Positions 58,706-64,000 of a stretch of DNA of 64,000 nt are shown piece after piece. The translations under genes and the position numbers were made by a program. The DNA comes from Thalassolituus maritimus. GTDB taxonomy: Bacteria > Pseudomonadota > Gammaproteobacteria > Pseudomonadales > Oceanobacteraceae. The notes beneath the pieces are model-generated. The model had not been told where the DNA came from, made no database searches, and saw only the letters and a list, made by a program, of their open reading frames with translations. Positions within the stretch are counted from its first letter, which is position 1. Each line of letters starts with the position of its first letter. The stretch is taken from the NCBI GenBank assembly GCA_913019975.1, contig CAJWBH010000002.1, forward strand, positions 247,334-311,333, read 5' to 3'.

Positions 58706-58846
58706 CTGGGGCTTTTAAGCCAGCCCTTTGTGCCATGGCCAGATCTGTTCCATACAGATCCCGGCACTTCCACCATCCATGGTGGTCGGAGAGCACAAGG
58801 GAGCCCCCATGGATGGGTTTACGGCGAGCTGGATTAAAAGCCCCAG
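58706..58846 (-). repeat. Repeat element B (structured, 141 bp, 19-bp terminal inverted repeat)
   Basis: CTGGGGCTTTTAAGCCAGC (58706-58724) and the reverse complement of 58828-58846 agree at 18 of 19 positions. Read on the minus strand, the core shares block order with element A: CTCGCCGTAA, a CATCCATGG pair, GATGGTGGAAGTGCCGG, ATCTGT-N-GGAACAGAT, GGCC, GGCAC. It has the form of a short non-coding mobile or REP-like element. Confidence 0.65.
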
Positions 58847-58912
58847 TGACAACCCGGGTTAACAAAATTATCACGTCAGACCAGAAGGTCGGCGTGCATA
58901 CAGGAAATAGAA

Positions 58913-59998
58913 ATGAGCAAAAACGTACTGATTCTGCCAGGCGATGGTATTGGCCCGGAAATCGTTGCAGAAGCCGTTAAGGTTCTGAACGTAGCGAACG
59001 AAAAATTCAATCTCGGTCTGGAGCTGGTGGACGGCCTGGTCGGTGGTTCTGCCTACGACGTACATGGTACGCCACTGCCAGAAGAAACCATGGACAAAGC
59101 CCGCGCCGCAGACGCAATCCTGCTGGGCGCAGTGGGTGGTCCTAAGTGGGATAACCTGGAAGATCGCGAACTGCGTCCTGAAAAAGGTCTGCTGGGCCTG
59201 CGCTCTGGTCTGGAATTGTTCGGTAATCTGCGTCCTGCAATTCTTTACCCACAGCTGGCGGACGCGTCTTCACTGAAGCCTGAAGTGGTGTCTGGTCTGG
59301 ATATTCTGATCGTACGCGAACTGACCGGTGGTATTTACTTCGGTAAGCCACGTGGCATCCGCACTCTGGAAAACGGCGAGCGCGAAGGCTACAACACCTA
59401 CGTTTACAGCGAGTCTGAAATTAAGCGTATTGCTCACGTAGCTTTCCAGTCGGCAATGAAGCGTAACAAAAAGCTGTGCTCAGTCGACAAAGCGAACGTT
59501 CTGGAAGTGACCGTGCTTTGGCGCGAAATTCTGGAAGAAGTGGGCAAAGAATACCCAGAAGTTGAACTGTCACACATGTATGTTGATAACGCGGCGATGC
59601 AGCTGGTACGTGCACCTAAGCAGTTCGATGTTATGGTTACCGGGAACATGTTCGGTGACATTCTGTCTGATGCTGCAGCAATGCTGACAGGTTCTATCGG
59701 CATGCTGCCTTCCGCCTCTCTGGATAAAGACAACAAAGGTATGTACGAGCCATGTCATGGTTCGGCGCCTGATATTGCAGGTCAGGGCATTGCTAACCCA
59801 TTGGCAACTATCCTGTCAGCTGCGATGATGTTGCGTTACTCACTGGGTGAAGGCGCGGCTGCTGATGCGATTGAGCAGGCAGTAAGCAACGTGCTCGATA
59901 AAGGTCTGCGTACTGGCGACATCTTCTCTGAAAGTATGCAGAAAGTTTCCACCGTTGAAATGGGCGAAGCGGTTGTAGCCGCCCTGCAGGAGGTTTAA
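58913..59998 (+). CDS. leuB: 3-isopropylmalate dehydrogenase
   Basis: LeuB oxidatively decarboxylates 3-isopropylmalate with NAD. The 361-residue protein has [33 protein letters not shown], and [14 protein letters not shown] with [20 protein letters not shown]. Length and motifs match the family. It starts after AGGAAATAGAA and precedes asd by only 4 bases. Confidence 0.97.
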   Translation: MSKNVLILPGDGIGPEIVAEAVKVLNVANEKFNLGLELVDGLVGGSAYDVHGTPLPEETMDKARAADAILLGAVGGPKWDNLEDRELRPEKGLLGLRSGLELFGNLRPAILYPQLADASSLKPEVVSGLDILIVRELTGGIYFGKPRGIRTLENGEREGYNTYVYSESEIKRIAHVAFQSAMKRNKKLCSVDKANVLEVTVLWREILEEVGKEYPEVELSHMYVDNAAMQLVRAPKQFDVMVTGNMFGDILSDAAAMLTGSIGMLPSASLDKDNKGMYEPCHGSAPDIAGQGIANPLATILSAAMMLRYSLGEGAAADAIEQAVSNVLDKGLRTGDIFSESMQKVSTVEMGEAVVAALQEV

Positions 59999-60002
59999 TT
60001 AC

Positions 60003-61124
60003 ATGTCACAGTTGAATGTTGGCCTGGTCGGCTGGCGCGGAATGGTCGGCTCTGTCCTGATGCAGCGCATGCAGGAAGAGAAAGACTTCGATCAGATTAA
60101 CCCGGTATTTTTTACCACATCCCAAAAAGGTAAGCCTGCTCCGGACTTTGCAGGTAAAGATTGCGGCACGCTCGAAGATGCATTCGATATCGACGCGCTG
60201 AAAGCACAGGACGTGATCCTGACCTGTCAGGGCGGTGATTACACCAAAGAAGTGTACGGTAAGCTGCGTGAATCAGGTTGGAACGGTTACTGGATTGATG
60301 CTGCGTCCTCGCTGCGTATGGATGATAGCGCCATCATCGTGCTCGACCCAGTGAACAAAGATGTGATCGAAAAAGGCATTGAGTCAGGTGTTAAAACCTA
60401 CGTTGGCGGTAACTGTACTGTCAGCCTGATGCTGCTCGCATTGGGCGGTCTGTTCGAGAAAGATCTGGTGGAGTGGGTTGCTCCTCAGACTTATCAGGCA
60501 GCGTCTGGTTCAGGTGCACGCCACATGCGTGAACTGATTTCCCAGATGGGTGCGATTCGCGACGAAGTTAAAGATAAGCTTGATGACCCTGCCAGCGCGA
60601 TTCTTGAAATCGACCGTCAGGTTGCTGACTTCATCCGTAGCGATGCATTGCCAACAGAGCAGTTTGGTGTGCCCCTGGCGGGCAGCCTGATCCCTTATAT
60701 CGACTCTCAGCTGGAATCTGGCCAGAGCCGCGAAGAATGGAAAGCCCAGGTCGAAGCAAATAAGATCATGGGCCGCAGCGATGATCAGGTTCCTGTCGAT
60801 GGTCTGTGTGTTCGTGTGGGTGCGATGCGCTGTCACAGCCAGGCGATGACACTGAAGCTGAAGAAAGACATTCCGGTCAGTGAAATCGAAGAGATTCTTG
60901 CCGGTCATAATGACTGGGTGAAAGTGATTCCGAATGATCGTGATGCCAGCATGACGGAACTTACTCCGGCAAAAGTGACTGGCACATTGAGTATCCCGGT
61001 AGGCCGTATTCGTAAGCTGAATATGGGGCCGGAATACATTTCTGCGTTTACCGTCGGCGATCAGCTCCTTTGGGGCGCAGCTGAGCCACTTCGCAGAATG
61101 TTGCGCATTTTGTTGAATCAGTGA
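60003..61124 (+). CDS. asd: Aspartate-semialdehyde dehydrogenase
   Basis: Asd reduces beta-aspartyl phosphate in the lysine, threonine, methionine and cell-wall diaminopimelate branch. The 373-residue protein has the NADPH-binding start [18 protein letters not shown], catalytic C138 in [11 protein letters not shown], and [12 protein letters not shown]. This is the Gram-negative long form. A terminator follows. Confidence 0.97.
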   Translation: MSQLNVGLVGWRGMVGSVLMQRMQEEKDFDQINPVFFTTSQKGKPAPDFAGKDCGTLEDAFDIDALKAQDVILTCQGGDYTKEVYGKLRESGWNGYWIDAASSLRMDDSAIIVLDPVNKDVIEKGIESGVKTYVGGNCTVSLMLLALGGLFEKDLVEWVAPQTYQAASGSGARHMRELISQMGAIRDEVKDKLDDPASAILEIDRQVADFIRSDALPTEQFGVPLAGSLIPYIDSQLESGQSREEWKAQVEANKIMGRSDDQVPVDGLCVRVGAMRCHSQAMTLKLKKDIPVSEIEEILAGHNDWVKVIPNDRDASMTELTPAKVTGTLSIPVGRIRKLNMGPEYISAFTVGDQLLWGAAEPLRRMLRILLNQ

Positions 61125-61128
61125 TGAG

Positions 61129-61156
61129 AAAGCGGGGCATTTGCCCCGCTTTTTTC
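61129..61156 (+). terminator. Intrinsic terminator after asd
   Basis: AGCGGGGC (61131-61138), loop ATTT, GCCCCGCT (61143-61150), then a T-run, with A-rich sequence before the stem. Confidence 0.92.
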
Positions 61157-61372
61157 ATGGTGGCTGATAGAAAAATGCTCTAAGTGTTTCATACGTCACG
61201 CTTTTATCCCCCGCAAACCGGGCAAAATATTGCGTTAGCTCTCTTTATATTTGATACTACGAATCGCTTATGAACGGAATCTATAAGTAAGCTGGGTCAG
61301 GATCATCTAAAAAGAAAGCGGTTTTTCGAAAACCTGCGATACATCGTCGCGAACGACAACAAGGAAGCAATA

Positions 61373-64000
61373 ATGAAGCGCCTACTTGCTAAAAGCATTC
61401 TGTTGGCTGGGGGAATGTCCTTATCATCTCATATTCTGGCGTTGGGCCTGGGCGAGATGGAACTGGACTCTGCACTGAATCAACCCCTGAGCGCAGAGAT
61501 CAAGCTTATTGATAAGCAAGGTCTGACCAGCTCGGAGATTAAACCGAAGCTTGCCAGTGCTGCTGACTTCGAACGCGCAGGTATTGATCGCTACCAGTTC
61601 CTTACGCAGATGAAGTTTTCGGTCAATGGCGACCGCATTCTGATCACGACCCGTGATCCCGTTAATGAACCTTTTCTGAATTTCCTCGTAGAGCTCAACT
61701 GGCCGGCAGGTCGTGTGCTCCGCGAATACACCGTTCTTCTTGATCCACCGGTATTCGAAGAAGGACGGGTTCAACCATTAGTTGCAGTGCCTGCGGGCTC
61801 TGTTCAGTCACAGACGACGGTAACAGCACCTCAGTCGCGTCCAGAACCGAAGCCTACACCTAAGCGCTCAAATAGCTGGCAGACTCCAGCTGCGCCGGGC
61901 ACCTACAAGGTTCAGCCGAACGACACCCTCTGGGAAATCGCTCTGGCAACCCGGCCAGATGCGTCTGTGACTCCACAACAAATGATGATCGCTCTGCAGG
62001 ACGTTAACCCTGGAGCTTTCATCAATGGCAATATCAATCGCCTCAAAACCCACACTGTTCTTGATATCCCTGATGCTTCCATCATTGAAACGGTAAATAA
62101 CCGCGAAGCTGTTGCTGAAGTAGTACGTCAGAACCGTGAACTGAAAGCCGGTGTTGCTCAGATTGATGCAACTGGCCGTAATACTGATACTTCTGGCCCA
62201 CGCAAATCAACCGGAAATGGCGAAGTTCGCCTTCTCGCATCTGAAGCAAGCGGCGACTCGAACCAGTCGGGTGGGGCTGTTTCGGGTAAAGCCGGCACCG
62301 CTGGTGCGGCTGAAACAGATCTGGCGATTGCGCTTGAGAATCTCGATAAGAGCCAGCGTGAGAATCAGGAGCTGGTAGAGCGCCTTAATGCGCTTGAAGA
62401 GCAGCTCGCTAAAATGGAGCGTTTGATTTCGCTTCAGAATGACCAGCTAGCCAATATGCAGGCTGGGACCGAGCCAGCTGCAAAAGCGGACGCGACGGTT
62501 CAAGAGCCAGCGGCGGAAACGGCGGGCGTAGCTACCACTGAAGCCGCAACCGAACAGACAAGTGAATCAGTAACTGAATCTGCCACAACGCCTGCTGAAG
62601 ACGCTGCTCCAGTAGAGCAGCAAACAGAGACTGAGGCAGTAGCCGAAGCGGCACCTCAAGAAGCTCCGGCAACTGAAGACGCTGAATCTGAGTCTGAGGC
62701 AGGTACTGATTACAACTACAGCGAAGGTGCTGCAGCCGAGACTGAGCAGGCCGCTCCAGTTCAGACTGCAGAACAGAAAGCTATGGCTGAGCGAGCGGCA
62801 GCGGAAGCTCGTCGCTCTGCGGCAGAATCGGATAAAAGTGTCGTCGATAAAATTATGGCGATTCCGTATCCATACTTTGCTATTGCGGCAGGCCTGTTGC
62901 TAACCCTTGTCTACGCGATCATGAAGCTGAAAGCGCGTAAAGAAGAAGATGCCGTTGCAGAAGCCGAAGCGGAACTGAATGCAGCCGAAGCAGCAGCGAT
63001 GGCTCCAGATAATACTGAGCTTGATCTGCCTGATAACAATGATCTTCCGGGATTCGATGACAATCTGTCATCTGATGCTGGCGATGATAGCTTCGGTAAC
63101 TTTGACCTGGGCGATGAAGAGATCGATAGTAATATCGAATCAGACCTTTCTGATATCGACCTGGATGCATACGACGATGCTGATGGCGAGTATGAAACCG
63201 TTGGCCAGACCGAAGACGCGATCAGCGAGTCGGACATTTACATTGCCTACGGGAAATTTGATCAGGCGATCGAGCTTCTCAAGGGCGCAATTGCAGCTGA
63301 ACCAGAGCGCACCGACCTTCGCCTGAAGCAGCTCGAGGTTCTCTCTTCGCTTGATGATGCAGAGGCCTTTGCCGAGGCTGAGGCGAACCTGATTGCAATT
63401 GGTGATTCGGCCGCGAACGCAGAAGCAGCAGAATTCAGACGGCAACTGTCTCAACCAATTGAGCCAGAAATCCGTGCTGATGAATCAGGTGCATTGAGCC
63501 TTGATGGTGAACTGCCTTCGATTGATGAATCCGCAGAGGATGAGTTTGAAGGCGGTATGGACTTTGGCGCCGCGCTGGATTTCGGTGGTGATGCAGCACC
63601 GGAAGACGATGGCATTGGTGCTCAGCTGGAAGAAGTGCCGGATCTTAAGTTGGATGAGTCTTCAGACTTTGACGCAGAGAAAGAGGGTGTCGATATGTCC
63701 CTCGAAGACGATGCGCCAGAGCTTGATGATGACCTTCTTAACTTTGACCTGGGTGACGATGACGAACTCTCCACAGAGACAGTTGCGTCTGATTCGTCTG
63801 AAGATGAGCTAACCGAAGAGACTGACAGTCTCGCGTCGCTTGATGATGCCGACGACGAGCTTCCTTCCCTGGATCTCGATACAGACGATTTAACGACTGA
63901 CCTTGAAGATATTGCAGCGGAGCTTCCTGCTGAGTCTGAGACTGAGACTGAGACTGAGACTGAGACTGAGACTGAGACTGAGACTGAGACTGAGACTGAG
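61373..64000 (+). CDS. fimV: FimV, polar pilus/motility assembly protein, 3' end outside window
   Basis: FimV organises type IV pilus and polar machinery in gammaproteobacteria. The partial protein (876 residues to the window edge) has a signal peptide (MKRLLAKSILLAGGM, cleaved near HILA-LG) and a FimV N-terminal domain (LGEMELDSALNQPLSAEIKL). Next come a LysM-like segment (GTYKVQPNDTLWEIA), a coiled coil (about 320-370), an acidic Ala/Glu/Pro-rich stretch, and a membrane segment (YFAIAAGLLLTLVYAIM). The acidic cytosolic part holds a TPR-like helix pair (YGKFDQAIELLKGAIAAEPE). The start ATG 61373 follows AAGGAAGC. The frame is open to the end of the window inside a Glu-Thr repeat. Confidence 0.93.
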   Translation, partial: MKRLLAKSILLAGGMSLSSHILALGLGEMELDSALNQPLSAEIKLIDKQGLTSSEIKPKLASAADFERAGIDRYQFLTQMKFSVNGDRILITTRDPVNEPFLNFLVELNWPAGRVLREYTVLLDPPVFEEGRVQPLVAVPAGSVQSQTTVTAPQSRPEPKPTPKRSNSWQTPAAPGTYKVQPNDTLWEIALATRPDASVTPQQMMIALQDVNPGAFINGNINRLKTHTVLDIPDASIIETVNNREAVAEVVRQNRELKAGVAQIDATGRNTDTSGPRKSTGNGEVRLLASEASGDSNQSGGAVSGKAGTAGAAETDLAIALENLDKSQRENQELVERLNALEEQLAKMERLISLQNDQLANMQAGTEPAAKADATVQEPAAETAGVATTEAATEQTSESVTESATTPAEDAAPVEQQTETEAVAEAAPQEAPATEDAESESEAGTDYNYSEGAAAETEQAAPVQTAEQKAMAERAAAEARRSAAESDKSVVDKIMAIPYPYFAIAAGLLLTLVYAIMKLKARKEEDAVAEAEAELNAAEAAAMAPDNTELDLPDNNDLPGFDDNLSSDAGDDSFGNFDLGDEEIDSNIESDLSDIDLDAYDDADGEYETVGQTEDAISESDIYIAYGKFDQAIELLKGAIAAEPERTDLRLKQLEVLSSLDDAEAFAEAEANLIAIGDSAANAEAAEFRRQLSQPIEPEIRADESGALSLDGELPSIDESAEDEFEGGMDFGAALDFGGDAAPEDDGIGAQLEEVPDLKLDESSDFDAEKEGVDMSLEDDAPELDDDLLNFDLGDDDELSTETVASDSSEDELTEETDSLASLDDADDELPSLDLDTDDLTTDLEDIAAELPAESETETETETETETETETETETE
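63938..64000 (+). repeat. In-frame GAGACT hexanucleotide repeat in fimV
   Basis: At least ten GAGACT units plus a further GAG run to the window edge, encoding alternating Glu-Thr in the FimV frame; the full length is not visible. Such a unit can change copy number by slippage without shifting the frame. Confidence 0.9.

Larger units (their letters stand above)
58461..58912. other. 452-bp leuD-leuB gap carrying two inverted repeat elements
   Basis: No coding frame is supported. The gap holds two related structured elements in opposite orientation (listed separately, 58477-58634 and 58706-58846). They take up most of its length and could form large hairpins in the leu mRNA. The ribosome site for leuB (AGGAAATAGAA) follows them. 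Confidence 0.8.

Noticed and set aside
58533-58980. Short frames across the leuD-leuB gap
   Set aside because: They are broken by the repeat elements, lack ribosome sites and give no recognisable protein.
63938-64000. Repeat tract considered as a CRISPR array
   Set aside because: Unit is only six bases with no spacers and lies in frame within fimV.

Overview
The window reads as chromosome of a marine-type gammaproteobacterium. The evidence is the Pseudomonas-like order leuC-leuD-leuB-asd-fimV, the gltA / sdhCDAB-sucAB-lpd-sucCD block, the heptosyltransferase WaaC, CheV, and paired acyl-CoA dehydrogenases beside an acyl-CoA synthetase. An Oceanospirillales relative such as the Thalassolituus/Oleibacter group is my best guess; that is inference, not something the sequence proves.

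Region 1-5.6 kb is accessory DNA and visibly more A/T-rich than the rest. It holds a DUF262 (ParB-like) gene cut by the window edge and a HEPN RNase-like partner, together a likely defence or toxin module. Several small orphan genes follow (a membrane protein, a TPR-like fragment, a secreted protein), then a lone HNH nuclease, a secreted SGNH hydrolase, a VF530-family protein and a small membrane protein.

Region 5.6-18.6 kb is housekeeping DNA. purE-purK-DUF2058 run on the minus strand. A three-gene minus-strand fatty-acid unit follows, with two acyl-CoA dehydrogenases and a FATP-like acyl-CoA synthetase. Then come yaaA with a YajG-like lipoprotein, an aspartate aminotransferase divergent from uvrB, a MAPEG protein and an ECF sigma factor. 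Most of these genes are set off by GC-rich terminators.

Region 18.6-30.7 kb is envelope and lipid metabolism. A single 1630-residue acyl-CoA carboxylase carries all four activities in the order CT-alpha, linker, CT-beta, biotin carboxylase, BCCP, and sits directly downstream of fabB. Next is a four-gene cassette (flippase-like protein, GT2, GT39, PAP2) that looks like a polyprenyl-phosphate sugar donor and transfer pathway, divergent from waaC.

Region 30.7-38.4 kb holds an AraC regulator divergent from glpD, with a 10-bp inverted repeat in the shared gap. A signalling group follows: an HDOD protein with a degenerate EAL domain, CheV, a MOSC protein, and a small protein I read as a divergent CheZ-type phosphatase. 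A beta-hydroxyacid dehydrogenase ends the block.

Region 38.4-53.7 kb is the TCA-cycle block. gltA and sdhC diverge from a 565-bp gap with two good sigma-70 promoters, and prpE closes the block. Region 53.7-64 kb has a flavodoxin-like gene, a tandem universal stress protein, a LysR regulator divergent from leuCD, and leuB-asd. A pair of inverted, structured repeat elements lies between leuD and leuB. fimV runs off the window inside an in-frame hexanucleotide repeat.

I saw no tRNA, rRNA, CRISPR array, transposase or integrase.
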